From the NCBI GenBank assembly GCA_944386495.1, contig CALXBE010000012.1, positions 1 through 62,284 of the forward strand: a DNA stretch of 62,284 nucleotides. The letters are read 5' to 3'. Position numbers and translations under genes: made by a program. This document shows positions 49,677 through 58,557 of the stretch, one piece after another (the stretch's first letter is position 1; each line of letters begins with the position of its first letter). The DNA comes from an uncultured Gemmiger sp. GTDB lineage: Bacteria > Bacillota > Clostridia > Oscillospirales > Ruminococcaceae. Below the pieces are notes generated by a model. The model did not search any database. It saw nothing but the letters and a program-made list of their open reading frames with translations, and was not told the origin of the DNA.

Positions 49677-51176
49677 ATGGAAACTTTGAATTACCAGGTG
49701 CTGGAAAAGTCCGGTTACAAAGGTTATATCAAAAAGAGCGCTCCTGAAAAGGTGCTGCAGTTCGGGGAAGGCAACTTCCTGCGGGCCTTTGTAGATTACT
49801 GGTTTGACCTGGCCAACGAGAAGGCTGACTGGAACGGCAAGTGCGTTCTGGTCCAGCCCATCGCTCCCGGCCTGGCCAAGATGATCAACGAGCAGGAAGG
49901 CCTGTACACCCTCTACCTCCGGGGCAGTGAAAAGGGCCAGAAGGTGGACGACAAGCGGGTCATCAGCTCTGTCAGCCGCTGCCTCAACCCCTACGAGGCT
50001 GAGGACTACAAGGCTATGATGGAAGTGGCCGTCAGCGACGATCTGGAAATTATCGTATCCAACACCACCGAGGCCGGCATCGTCTACGACCCCGCCTGCC
50101 AGAAGGATGACTGCCCCCCCAGCAGCTTCCCCGCCAAGCTGACCCAGGTGCTCTACAACCGGTTCAAGGCCGGTAAGCCCGGCATCATCATGCTGGCCTG
50201 CGAGCTGATCGACAACAACGGCAAGGAACTGCTCAAGTGCGTCAACCAGTACATTGATCAGTGGGGCCTGGAAGAGGGCTTCAAGAAGTATGTGAACGAG
50301 GACTGCACCTTCTGCGGCTCTCTGGTAGACCGGATCGTTCCCGGCCGGATTCGTGACCCTCAGGAAGTAGCTGCCCTGGAAGAGAAGCACGGCTACGCCG
50401 ACCCCCTGCTGGATGTGGGCGAAGTGTTCGGTGTCTGGGTCATTGAAGGTCCCGATTGGCTCAGCGACAAGCTGCCCTTCCGGAAGGCCGGTATCGAGGA
50501 CAAGGTCTTTGTTACCCTCGACATGAGCCCCTACAAGAAGCGGAAGGTCCGGATTCTCAACGGTGCTCACACCGGCTTTGTGCTGGGCGCATACCTGGCC
50601 GGTCAGGATATTGTCCGGGACTGCATGAACAACGAGACCATCAAGGGCTTCATGAACAAGATGCTCTATGATGAGGTGATTCCCACCCTGCCTCTGGACA
50701 AGGATGACCTGATGAACTTTGCTGCCGCCGTGCAGGACCGGTTCAACAACCCCTTCGTAAATCATGAGCTCATGAGCATTTCCCTCAACTCCACCTCCAA
50801 GTGGAAGGCCCGGAATATGCCTTCCTTCCTGGAGTACATCAAGGAGAAGGGCCAGCTGCCTCCCTGCCTGACCATGAGCCTGGCTGCCTACATTGCCTTC
50901 TACAGCAATGACATCCAGGAACTCACCGATGCAGGCCTGGTTTGCAAGCGTCCCAAGGGGAACACCTACACCGTCAGCGATGACCGGTGGGCTCTGGAGT
51001 TCTACTATGCCCATAAGGACGATTCTGCCGCTGACCTGGTCAAGGCTGTTCTGTCCAACACCCAGATGTGGGACCAGGATCTGACCCAGATCCCCGGCCT
51101 GGAAGCCCAGGTAACTGCAAACCTGGAGCTGATCCGCACCCAGGGCGCCGAGGCTGCTTACGCTTCCGTTCTGTAA
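49677..51176 (+). CDS. uxaB: Tagaturonate reductase (altronate oxidoreductase)
   Basis: NADH-dependent reduction of tagaturonate to altronate. 499 residues of the mannitol dehydrogenase family: N-terminal Rossmann part with VLQFGEGNFLRAFVDYW, the catalytic region DRIVPGR (about 225), and the C-terminal helical domain with VRILNGAHTGFVLGAYLAG. Fructuronate reductase (UxuB) is closely related; being next to uxaA supports UxaB. The ATG at 49677 follows AAGGAGTAGG. The gene is strongly codon-optimised. It is followed by a 13-bp perfect hairpin, then uxaA. Confidence 0.94.
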   Translation: METLNYQVLEKSGYKGYIKKSAPEKVLQFGEGNFLRAFVDYWFDLANEKADWNGKCVLVQPIAPGLAKMINEQEGLYTLYLRGSEKGQKVDDKRVISSVSRCLNPYEAEDYKAMMEVAVSDDLEIIVSNTTEAGIVYDPACQKDDCPPSSFPAKLTQVLYNRFKAGKPGIIMLACELIDNNGKELLKCVNQYIDQWGLEEGFKKYVNEDCTFCGSLVDRIVPGRIRDPQEVAALEEKHGYADPLLDVGEVFGVWVIEGPDWLSDKLPFRKAGIEDKVFVTLDMSPYKKRKVRILNGAHTGFVLGAYLAGQDIVRDCMNNETIKGFMNKMLYDEVIPTLPLDKDDLMNFAAAVQDRFNNPFVNHELMSISLNSTSKWKARNMPSFLEYIKEKGQLPPCLTMSLAAYIAFYSNDIQELTDAGLVCKRPKGNTYTVSDDRWALEFYYAHKDDSAADLVKAVLSNTQMWDQDLTQIPGLEAQVTANLELIRTQGAEAAYASVL

Positions 51177-51189
51177 TATCACCCCAACC

Positions 51190-51218
51190 CAGGCGGGCCG
51201 GAGTGTCCGGCCCGCCTG
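51190..51218 (+). other. Intercistronic hairpin between uxaB and uxaA
   Basis: Perfect 13-bp stem CAGGCGGGCCGGA / TCCGGCCCGCCTG with a 3-base loop, without a T-run. It is more likely an RNA-stability or coupling element than a terminator. Confidence 0.7.
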
Positions 51219-51245
51219 TCTTCTGAGACAAGGAGAAACATATCC

Positions 51246-52724
51246 ATGAAAACCATTCAGATCAGCCCTCTGGACAATGTGGTAGTGGCCCTCCATCCCA
51301 TTGCAAAAGGAGAGGTGATTCAGGCCGGAGAGCTTCAGGTCACCGCCCTGGAAGATGTGCCTCAGGGCCATAAAATGTCCATCAAGCCCATTGCCCAGGG
51401 GGAAAATATCGTCAAGTACGGGTTCCCCATCGGCCACGCTCTGGCAGATGTGCAGCCCGGCACCTGGATGCACACCCATAATGTGAAAACCAACCTGGAA
51501 GGGGAGATGGAGTACAGCTACCATCCCAACATTACCTTCCCGGAGAAGGTGGAGCCTGAGACCTTCCAGGGATTTCTGCGGAAGGACGGCCGGGCCGCCA
51601 TCCGGAACGAAATCTGGATCATCCCCACTGTGGGCTGTGTCAATGACATTGCCAAGAAGATGGTAGCCGACAATCAGGACCTGGTCACCGGCTCCATTGA
51701 GGGACTTTACACCTTCACCCATCCCTTCGGATGCAGCCAGACCGGACATGACCACGCTCAGACCCGGAAGCTGCTGGCCGCCCTTACCCGTCATCCCAAT
51801 GCCGGTGCTGTGCTGGTCCTGAGCCTGGGCTGTGAGAACCTGACCCACGAGCAGTTCCTGGCTGAGCTGGGAGATTATGACCCGGACCGGGTGAAGTTCC
51901 TCACCTGCCAGGATGTGGAGGACGAGTTTGAAGCAGGACGGAAGCTGCTGGAGGAATGCGCTGCTTTTGCAGGCCAGTTCCACCGTCAGCCCATCCCGGT
52001 CAGCGAACTGGTGGTGGGAATGAAGTGCGGCGGTTCCGACGGCCTGTCCGGCATTACCGCCAACCCCACCGTAGGCCGGTTCAGCGATATGCTGGGCGCC
52101 CGGGGCGGCTCCACCGTTCTCACCGAAGTGCCTGAGATGTTCGGCGCCGAGGGCTTCCTCATGGACCGCTGTGTCAATGAGGAGGTATTCCAGAAGGCTG
52201 TCAACATGATCAATGGCTTCAAGAACTACTTTATCAGCCACAACGAAGTGGTCTACGACAACCCCAGCCCCGGCAATAAGCAGGGCGGCATTACCACCCT
52301 GGAGGACAAGAGCTGCGGCTGTGTCCAGAAGGGCGGCACTGCCCCCATTATGGATGTGATCGGGTACGGCGATCCGGTGGTCACCAAGGGCCTGAACATG
52401 CTGTATGGCCCCGGCAACGACCTGGTTTCTGCCACCGCCATGACCGCCGCCGGCGCTCACCTGATCCTCTTCACCACCGGACGGGGCACTCCCTTCGGAG
52501 CTCCCGCTCCCACCCTGAAAATCGCCACCAACACCCAGCTGGCTGAGAAGAAGGCAGGCTGGATCGACTTCAACGCCGGAACTGTGGCCGACGGCGAGCC
52601 TCTGGAGGAGGCCGGAAAGCGGCTGCTGGATCTGGTCATTGAGGTGGCCAGCGGCAAAAAGACCAAGGCCGAGGAAAAGGGCTTCCGGGAAATCTCCATC
52701 TTCAAGGATGGGGTAGTCCTGTAA
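51246..52724 (+). CDS. uxaA: Altronate dehydratase
   Basis: Dehydrates D-altronate to 2-keto-3-deoxygluconate. 492 residues, two parts: an N-terminal SAF domain (about 10-90; ...QGHKMSIKPIAQGENIVKYG) and the C-terminal galactarate/altronate dehydratase domain (about 110-492) with FVGYPRxxG-type blocks visible as RNEIWIIPTVGCVNDIAK, THPFGCSQTGHDHAQTRKLL, VVGMKCGGSDGLSGITANP, and the conserved Cys and His residues that bind the metal. AAGGAG precedes the ATG. It is the second gene of the uxaBA unit; an AraC regulator follows 3 bases later. Confidence 0.97.
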   Translation: MKTIQISPLDNVVVALHPIAKGEVIQAGELQVTALEDVPQGHKMSIKPIAQGENIVKYGFPIGHALADVQPGTWMHTHNVKTNLEGEMEYSYHPNITFPEKVEPETFQGFLRKDGRAAIRNEIWIIPTVGCVNDIAKKMVADNQDLVTGSIEGLYTFTHPFGCSQTGHDHAQTRKLLAALTRHPNAGAVLVLSLGCENLTHEQFLAELGDYDPDRVKFLTCQDVEDEFEAGRKLLEECAAFAGQFHRQPIPVSELVVGMKCGGSDGLSGITANPTVGRFSDMLGARGGSTVLTEVPEMFGAEGFLMDRCVNEEVFQKAVNMINGFKNYFISHNEVVYDNPSPGNKQGGITTLEDKSCGCVQKGGTAPIMDVIGYGDPVVTKGLNMLYGPGNDLVSATAMTAAGAHLILFTTGRGTPFGAPAPTLKIATNTQLAEKKAGWIDFNAGTVADGEPLEEAGKRLLDLVIEVASGKKTKAEEKGFREISIFKDGVVL

Positions 52725-52727
52725 GCC

Positions 52728-53504
52728 ATGGAACGGCAGGATGGGCTCTGGCTCTTCCATCTGGAAAGCCCGGCCCGGCCCATGGAACTGGAAAACTGCT
52801 GGCAGATCTGCTTGCTGGCGGCAGGGTGGGGAAGGATCAATACCCCCCAGCTGGCCGCCACTATTTCCAGGGGACAGCTTCTCCTCATCCCCCCGAACCA
52901 TCCTTCGGGGCTGGAATTTGAGGCGGGCAGTCAATGGTACCAGCTTTTTCTCACCCCGGAGCTAATGAAAAGCTCCATGGAAGAATCTCCCCTGGCCCTT
53001 CCCCGGGAACCGGTCCTTCTTCGGATCAGTCAGGATGGACAGAACCGGATGAGCCTTCTTCTGACCATGCTGGCGGAGGAGGAAAGCGGTCAGGAACAGT
53101 ATGCAGACCGGGCCAGGGAATGCCTGCTGGGTCTGATGATGGTCTGGATCAGCCGGGCAACAGCCCCTTGCCGCCCCAATGGCGGAGAGCTGATTCCCAT
53201 GGTGCTGGACTACATAGAAGAGCATTATGGAGAACCCCTCAACCTGGAACAGCTGGCAGCCAGCTTTTATGTGAGCAAGTATTACCTGAGTCATCTTTTC
53301 AGCAAAAAGACCGGAATCAGTCTGTTCCGGTATCTGACCCAGAAACGGCTGATGGAGGCCAGACAGCTGCTGGCCCGGGGGGTCCCTCCCTCAGAGGTCT
53401 GTCAGCGGTGCGGGTTTGGAGATTACGCAAATTTCTATCGTGCATTCAAGGAACAATTCGGCCAGTCTCCCCGGGATTTCTCCGGAAAAGAAAACGGCCG
53501 ATGA
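52728..53504 (+). CDS. AraC-family regulator in the uxa operon
   Basis: 258 residues: N-terminal cupin-like sensor (about 1-140) and C-terminal double HTH (about 165-255; LEQLAASFYVSKYYLSHLFSKKTGISLFRYLTQKRLMEAR and CQRCGFGDYANFYRAFKEQFGQSP). It starts 3 bases after the uxaA stop with only a weak GGGG site, so translation is probably coupled. Position suggests an activator of uronate genes that answers to an intermediate. The TTGGGC(A/G)AC motif near uxaB and kduI is a candidate for its binding site. Confidence 0.9.
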   Translation: MERQDGLWLFHLESPARPMELENCWQICLLAAGWGRINTPQLAATISRGQLLLIPPNHPSGLEFEAGSQWYQLFLTPELMKSSMEESPLALPREPVLLRISQDGQNRMSLLLTMLAEEESGQEQYADRARECLLGLMMVWISRATAPCRPNGGELIPMVLDYIEEHYGEPLNLEQLAASFYVSKYYLSHLFSKKTGISLFRYLTQKRLMEARQLLARGVPPSEVCQRCGFGDYANFYRAFKEQFGQSPRDFSGKENGR

Positions 53505-53529
53505 AGTAATAGTAAGGAGGAATACCAGA

Positions 53530-54405
53530 ATGGCTATTATTACTGAACAAATTTATCAGGAAGGTGGCGCCTGCTACCCCCAGATCGTCATGAAGGACGA
53601 GAACGCTACTGTGACCCTGACTCCTTCCAAGGGCGGAATGATCACCAGCATGACTCTGGACGGGGAAGAATTCAGCTGGCTCCGCAAGCCCAATTTCAAC
53701 CTGGTGGAGCGTCCCCGGTGCGGTGTGCCGGTACTGTTCCCCAACTGCGGAACTCCTGACGACGGTGTCCACATTTTCAACGGGAAGGCATATCCCATGG
53801 AGAACCATGGCTTTGCCGATCTGCTCCCCTGGGATGTGGAGGAAATCACCGGGGAAGGTGTTACCCTGACCCTGTCTCCCAATGCCCTGACCAAGTTCCT
53901 TTACCCCTACGATTTTGACCTGTCTGTTACCTACAACCTGGTGGGCAGCACTGTGATCATCACCACCACCGTAGGAAACAACGGGGAAGAGGATATGCCT
54001 TTCAGCCTGGGCTTCCATCCCTACTTTGCCGCTTCCGCCCTGGAGAATGTAGACTTTGACATCCAGGCCAAGACCTGCGGCCAGAACCCCAAGGCTCCCC
54101 AGCCTGCCGCTCCTGCCAAGATCACCCTGACCCGTCAGGAGGGCAGCGACAACTCTGTACGGCAGCTTACCGGAGTGACCAGTCCCATGGTCTTTACCGA
54201 TAAGGGGAACGGACACAAGGTAACTGTGGGCTTCGACGATGCCTTCACCAACGCTGTTCTCTGGCAGCAGGATGCTGAGAGCTTTGTCTGCATGGAGCCC
54301 TGGAACGGCTGGCCCAACAGCCTGAACGAGGAAGGCAAGCACGAAGTGCTGGCTCCCGGTGAATACTGGACCTGCACCTGGTCCATCACCATGGAAAAGG
54401 AATAA
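53530..54405 (+). CDS. Aldose 1-epimerase family protein
   Basis: Mutarotase-like enzyme that interconverts alpha and beta forms of an aldose or uronate. 291 residues of the YeaD/GalM superfamily: SKGGMITSMTLDGEEFSWLR, RCGVPVLFPNCG, MENHGFADLLPWDV with the catalytic His, FHPYFA, and a late Glu (MEPWNGWP). AAGGAGG lies 10 bases before the ATG. It ends the uxaBA-araC unit with a strong terminator. In this context galacturonate or glucuronate is a plausible substrate, but not shown. Confidence 0.9.
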   Translation: MAIITEQIYQEGGACYPQIVMKDENATVTLTPSKGGMITSMTLDGEEFSWLRKPNFNLVERPRCGVPVLFPNCGTPDDGVHIFNGKAYPMENHGFADLLPWDVEEITGEGVTLTLSPNALTKFLYPYDFDLSVTYNLVGSTVIITTTVGNNGEEDMPFSLGFHPYFAASALENVDFDIQAKTCGQNPKAPQPAAPAKITLTRQEGSDNSVRQLTGVTSPMVFTDKGNGHKVTVGFDDAFTNAVLWQQDAESFVCMEPWNGWPNSLNEEGKHEVLAPGEYWTCTWSITMEKE

Positions 54406-54422
54406 TACGCCGTAAAAAGCGA

Positions 54423-54458
54423 CAGCCCCCGGTCCCTTTGGACCGGGGGCTGTTTTTT
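54423..54458 (+). terminator. Terminator of the uxaBA-araC-epimerase unit
   Basis: Perfect stem AGCCCCCGGTCC / GGACCGGGGGCT with a TTTTTTAT tail. Confidence 0.93.
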
Positions 54459-54464
54459 ATAATG

Positions 54465-54496
54465 AAAAACCCGCTCCGGGGGTGCCGGAGCGGGAA
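54465..54496 (-). terminator. Terminator of the kduI-kduD unit
   Basis: Stem CCCGCTCCGG / CCGGAGCGGG, followed on the minus strand by TTTTTCATT. Confidence 0.88.
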
Positions 54497-54518
54497 GTTG
54501 GATTCAAGTGGCCGGAAC

Positions 54519-55322
54519 TCAGGGCTGCTTGCCGATGTAGGAAGCGATACCGCCGTCTACATAGAGGATCAGACCATTGACAAAGTCGGAAGCGGAGGAA
54601 GCCAGGAAGACAGCGGGTCCACCCAGGTCATCGGGCACGCCCCAACGAGCAGCAGGGGTGCGGCTTACGATAAACTTGTCAAAGGGATGCTTGCTGCCGT
54701 CAGCCTGGGGCTCACGGAGGGGAGCAGTCTGGGGAGTGGCAATGTAGCCAGGTCCGATGCCGTTGCACTGGATGTTGTACTGAGCGTACTCAGAAGCAAT
54801 GTTCTTGGTCAGCATCTTCAGGCCGCCCTTGGCAGCAGCGTAAGCGGAAACGGTCTCACGGCCGAACTCGCTCATCATGGAGCAGATGTTGATGATCTTG
54901 CCGCTGCGGCGCTCCATCATGCTGGGCAGAACAGCCTTGGCAACGATAAAGGGAGCGTTCAGGTCAACATCGATAACCTGACGGAAGTCCTCAGCCTTCA
55001 TCTCGACCATGGGAACGCGCTTGATGATACCGGCGTTGTTGACCAGAATGTCAATGGGGCCAACCTCAGCGTTGATCTTGGCGACCATATCCTGAACGGC
55101 AGCCTCGTCGCAGACATTGCAGACATAGCCGTGGGCCTTGATGCCGTCAGCCTCGTAGCTGGCCAGACCTTTGTCTACCAGTTCCTGCTTAATGTCGTTG
55201 AAAACGATGGTGGCGCCGCAGCCGGCCATGGCCTTGGCAATGGCGTAGCCGATGCCGTAGGAAGCGCCGGTGACGAGAGCGACCTTACCGGTCAAATCAA
55301 AAGAGTTAATGGTGGTGCTCAT
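54519..55322 (-). CDS. kduD: SDR dehydrogenase, KduD-like (or gluconate 5-dehydrogenase)
   Basis: NAD(H)-dependent oxidoreductase. 267 residues: TGxxxGIG as VTGASYGIGYAIA, NNAG at NNAGIIKR, catalytic Ser in NICSMMSEFGRE, and YAAAKGGLKMLT with Tyr and Lys. The sequence is close to gluconate 5-dehydrogenases as well, but with kduI 62 bases upstream in the same operon it most likely reduces 2,5-diketo-3-deoxygluconate to KDG. AGGAGG precedes the ATG. The specific gene name is therefore moderately sure. Confidence 0.88.
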   Translation of the reverse strand: MSTTINSFDLTGKVALVTGASYGIGYAIAKAMAGCGATIVFNDIKQELVDKGLASYEADGIKAHGYVCNVCDEAAVQDMVAKINAEVGPIDILVNNAGIIKRVPMVEMKAEDFRQVIDVDLNAPFIVAKAVLPSMMERRSGKIINICSMMSEFGRETVSAYAAAKGGLKMLTKNIASEYAQYNIQCNGIGPGYIATPQTAPLREPQADGSKHPFDKFIVSRTPAARWGVPDDLGGPAVFLASSASDFVNGLILYVDGGIASYIGKQP

Positions 55323-55384
55323 AGGTATCTCCTCCTATTTTTTCTGTTTTATTTCAAAAAGCCAGGCTTTTTAAAATCCATTTC

Positions 55385-56236
55385 TTACTTCAGGTCGGGG
55401 GTGGCGATGTTGTCCATGTCGTCAAACTCCATGTTCTCGCCGCCCATGGCCCAGATAAAGCTGTAGTTGCTGGTGCCTACACCGCTGTGAATGCTCCAGC
55501 TGGGGCTGATGACTGCATCCTCGTTGAGCATGACCAGGTGACGGGTCTCGGTGGGTTCGCCCATCATATGGAAAACAGCCTGTCCCTCGGGAATCTCAAA
55601 GTAGGTGTAAATTTCCATCCGGCGCTCATGGGTGTGGCTGGGCATGGTGTTCCAGTTGCTGCCCTCGTCCAGGCAGGTCAGGCCCATGGACAGCTGGCAG
55701 GTCTTGAGCACATCGGGGTGGATGAACTGATTGATAACACGCTTGTTGCAGGTGGCTACGCTGCCCAGGGGGCGGTGGTTGGCATCTGTAATCTTGATCA
55801 GCTTGTTCTCGTAGCTTACATGAGCGGGAGCGCTGACCATGTAGAACTTGGCGGGCATGGCGGGGTCATCGCTGGAGAAAATTACTTCCTTGTGGCCCTT
55901 GGTGATGTAGAGGCAGTCCTTGTAGCCCAGTTCATATACTTCGCCGTCCACGGTGATTTTGCCGTTGTGGCCTTCGCCGCCGATGTTGAAGATGCCGATT
56001 TCCCGGCGCTCCAGGAAGTAATGGGTGCCGAAGTTGGCCCATACATCAATGCCCTGGTCAATGCTGACAGGGTGATTTACAGGCATGCAGCCCAGGGTGA
56101 CCATACGGTCAACATGGCTGTACACGGCCACGATCTGGTCAGCCTGATACAGCCCGGTGATCAGGAACTCGTTCCGCATTTCCTGGGTGGTATACCGCTT
56201 GAAATCCTTCTGATTGCAGGAATACCGAATATCCAT
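55385..56236 (-). CDS. kduI: 5-dehydro-4-deoxy-D-glucuronate isomerase
   Basis: Isomerises the keto form of unsaturated uronates, released from pectin oligomers, to 2,5-diketo-3-deoxygluconate. 283 residues of the bicupin KduI family: MDIRYSCNQKDFKRYTTQEMRNEFL, YFLERREIGIFNIGG, and the zinc site region CLDEGSNWNTMPSHTHERRMEIYTYFEI. GGAGG stands 11 bases before the ATG. Presence implies use of pectin, although no pectate lyase is in the window. Confidence 0.97.
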   Translation of the reverse strand: MDIRYSCNQKDFKRYTTQEMRNEFLITGLYQADQIVAVYSHVDRMVTLGCMPVNHPVSIDQGIDVWANFGTHYFLERREIGIFNIGGEGHNGKITVDGEVYELGYKDCLYITKGHKEVIFSSDDPAMPAKFYMVSAPAHVSYENKLIKITDANHRPLGSVATCNKRVINQFIHPDVLKTCQLSMGLTCLDEGSNWNTMPSHTHERRMEIYTYFEIPEGQAVFHMMGEPTETRHLVMLNEDAVISPSWSIHSGVGTSNYSFIWAMGGENMEFDDMDNIATPDLK

Positions 56237-56271
56237 GGGAATAAATCCTCCTTTTTCTGAAAAGGGCTATA

Positions 56272-56300
56272 GTCGCCCAACACTATCTAGTCCTATTATA
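56272..56300 (-). promoter_or_regulatory. Promoter and candidate operator of kduI
   Basis: Minus strand -10 TATAAT (56295-56300) with no good -35 (TTTATT at 17 bases). TTGGGCGAC (56272-56280) lies about 15 bases downstream of the -10. A poor -35 with a repeated motif suggests regulation. Confidence 0.5.
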
Positions 56301-56398
56301 CTCTATCTGTTTTGGTAAATAAAAGGGCAAACAAGCACAAAAAGACCCTGCATTTTTGGATATAATGCGAACGCCTGTATCCAAGTTCCGGGTAAGGA

Positions 56399-56431
56399 AA
56401 AGGCCGGCAGGGAAGTCCCTGCCGGCCTTTC
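56399..56431 (-). terminator. Terminator of the kdgA-kdgK unit
   Basis: Stem AGGCCGGCAGGGA / TCCCTGCCGGCCT followed on the minus strand by TTTCC. Confidence 0.85.
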
Positions 56432-56470
56432 ACTTGGAAGGTAAAATGTTAAGAAAATTGCAAAGGAAAA

Positions 56471-57496
56471 TCAGCGCTGAATACGGCCGGAACCGTCACC
56501 ACCAGCCAGCTTCTCCACCTCAGCAACAGTCATCATGTTGTAGTCGCCTTCGATGGAGTGCTTGAGAGCGGAAGCAGCTACTGCAAACTCAACAGCATCC
56601 TGAGTGGACTTGCCGGTGAGCAGGGAGTAGATCAGGCCGCCGCCGAAGGAGTCGCCGCCGCCTACACGGTCAATGATGTGCAGGTCGTACTTCTTGGAGA
56701 AGCAGTACTCGTCGGAAGCAACATCGTAGAGCATAGCGCTCCAGCCGTTGTCGAAAGCAGAGTGGCTCTCACGCAGGGTGATGGCAACCTTCTCAAAGCC
56801 GAACTTGTCAGCCAGCTGCTTGGCAACGCTCTTGTAACCCTCGTGGTTCAGGGAGCCGCCGTAGATGTCGGTAGCCTCAGCCTCGATGCCGAATACATCC
56901 TTGGCATCCTCTTCGTTGCTGATGCAGACATCAACATACTGGCACAGGTCGGTCATAGCAGCGCGGGCCTGGTCACGGGTCCACAGCTTGCCGCGGTAGT
57001 TCAGGTCGCAGGAGATCTTGATGCCCTTGGCCTTGGCAGCCTTGCAGGCCTCACGGCAGATCTCAACCACATTCTCGCCCAGAGCGGGAGTGATGCCGGT
57101 GAAGTGGAACCAGTCCACGCCCTCGAAGATCTTGTCCCAATCGAAGTCAGCAGTGGTGGCTTCCTGGATGGCGCTGTGGGCACGGTCGTAAATGCAGACG
57201 GAGCCACGCTGAGAAGCGCCCTTCTCGTTGTAGTAAATGCCAACACGGTCACCGCCGCGGGTGATCAGGCTGGTGTCAACGCCGTAGCGGCGCAGGCTGT
57301 TGATAGCGCTCTGGCCAATGGCGTGAGCGGGCAGCTTGGTGACGAAAGCGGCATCCAGGCCATAGTTGGCCAGGGAAACAGCTACATTGGCCTCGCCGCC
57401 GCCGAAGGTGAACTCCAGGGTGTTGGCCTGAACAAAACGCTCGTAGTTGAAGGGCTGCAGACGGACCATCAGTTCGCCAAAAGTAACAACTCTCAT
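56471..57496 (-). CDS. kdgK: 2-keto-3-deoxygluconate kinase (PfkB family)
   Basis: Phosphorylates KDG to KDPG. 341 residues, ribokinase fold: MRVVTFGELMVRLQP, FGGGEANVAVSLANYG, and the C-terminal signature DRVGGGDSFGGGLIYSLL with the catalytic Asp. AAAGGAG precedes the ATG. It follows kdgA by 51 bases in one transcript. Other sugar kinases share these motifs, but the aldolase partner gives KDG as substrate. Codon use is strongly optimised. Confidence 0.93.
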   Translation of the reverse strand: MRVVTFGELMVRLQPFNYERFVQANTLEFTFGGGEANVAVSLANYGLDAAFVTKLPAHAIGQSAINSLRRYGVDTSLITRGGDRVGIYYNEKGASQRGSVCIYDRAHSAIQEATTADFDWDKIFEGVDWFHFTGITPALGENVVEICREACKAAKAKGIKISCDLNYRGKLWTRDQARAAMTDLCQYVDVCISNEEDAKDVFGIEAEATDIYGGSLNHEGYKSVAKQLADKFGFEKVAITLRESHSAFDNGWSAMLYDVASDEYCFSKKYDLHIIDRVGGGDSFGGGLIYSLLTGKSTQDAVEFAVAASALKHSIEGDYNMMTVAEVEKLAGGDGSGRIQR

Positions 57497-57547
57497 GATA
57501 GTAAACTCCTTTTTGGTGATTTATTTTTTAGTGTAAAAGAAAATGAC

Positions 57548-58510
57548 TTATTTCTGGACCAGGTGAATGGCAAAGCCGGCAACCTCGTCAGCCATGTAGA
57601 CGGCGATGTTCTTGCCGTTCTTGTTGACCATGCTGTCCATGTCGAACTTGACGCCACGGCGGCCCAGGTGATATACGGCACGGTCGATGTTGTTGCACTT
57701 GATGGCAATGTGGCCATGGGTGCCGCGGCCGGGCTTCTTCATGATTTCAAATTCCTTGTTGCCTACAAAGACACTGCTGTTGCCGGGAGCAACCTTCTTG
57801 CTCAGCAGATCGCCCAGCAGCTGAGCGGTAGCCATAGCCTCGGTGTCGTCAGCGCAGTTGATGCCGATGTGGCCCAGTTCCAGGCCCAGCATTACATCAA
57901 CAGCCTCTTTGCACATAGCGGTGATCTCATCCCATGCGCCGGCCTTGATCTTGTCGGCCTTGCACATCCAGGTGCCGCCTACGGCAATGATCTGGTCATA
58001 GCCCAGGTAGTTGTTCACATTCTTGGCATTTACGCCGCCGGTGCACATCCACTTGGCGCTCTTGAGAGCTGCGCCGATGTTCTTCAGCATATCCACGCCG
58101 CCGTTGGCCTCGGCAGGGAAGTACTTGATGGCCTCGCAGCCCTGGTTCATAGCCTGCTGCATTTCACCGGCAGAAGCGGTGCCGGGCATCATGAGGCCGC
58201 CCTTGTCGATAACATGCTGGGTCACATGGGGGTCGTAGCCGGGAGCAACAATAAAGCTGGCTCCGGCAGCCATAGCGCGGTCAGCCTGCTCGCAGGTGAG
58301 AACAGTGCCGGCGCCCAGCAGCATTTCGGGAACCTCGTCATGGATCTTCCGGATGCAGTCCTCAGCGCAGGCAGTGCGGAAGGTAACTTCGGCAGCAGGC
58401 AGACCGCCGGCGACCAGAGCCTTGCACAGAGGCACAGCCTCGTCTACGCTGTTGAAAGCGATGACGGGAATAATACCAATTTCATACACACGCTGAATTA
58501 CAGGATTCAT
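57548..58510 (-). CDS. kdgA: KDPG aldolase with C-terminal VOC-like domain
   Basis: Splits 2-keto-3-deoxy-6-phosphogluconate into pyruvate and glyceraldehyde 3-phosphate. 320 residues: the aldolase TIM-barrel (1-205) with Glu41 (AAEVTFRT) and Schiff-base Lys129 (AIKYFPAE), then about 110 extra residues (211-320) that look like a glyoxalase/VOC fold (LELGHIGINC, HGHIAIKCNNIDRAVYHLGRRGV, AGFAIHLVQK). Standard KdgA/Eda ends near residue 210. AAAAGGAG precedes the ATG at 58510. First gene of the kdgA-kdgK unit, behind a strong promoter and a perfect palindrome. The role of the tail is unknown. Confidence 0.93.
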   Translation of the reverse strand: MNPVIQRVYEIGIIPVIAFNSVDEAVPLCKALVAGGLPAAEVTFRTACAEDCIRKIHDEVPEMLLGAGTVLTCEQADRAMAAGASFIVAPGYDPHVTQHVIDKGGLMMPGTASAGEMQQAMNQGCEAIKYFPAEANGGVDMLKNIGAALKSAKWMCTGGVNAKNVNNYLGYDQIIAVGGTWMCKADKIKAGAWDEITAMCKEAVDVMLGLELGHIGINCADDTEAMATAQLLGDLLSKKVAPGNSSVFVGNKEFEIMKKPGRGTHGHIAIKCNNIDRAVYHLGRRGVKFDMDSMVNKNGKNIAVYMADEVAGFAIHLVQK

Positions 58511-58557
58511 AGTACATTCTCCTTTTCTAAAAAAGTGAAATCTGGCAATTCCACATG

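Noticed and set aside
49365-52934. A 1189-codon open frame on the minus strand opposite uxaB and uxaA
   Set aside because: It is the shadow of two well-conserved plus-strand genes with strong codon bias; the translation is low in structure, Gly/Val/His-rich and matches nothing.
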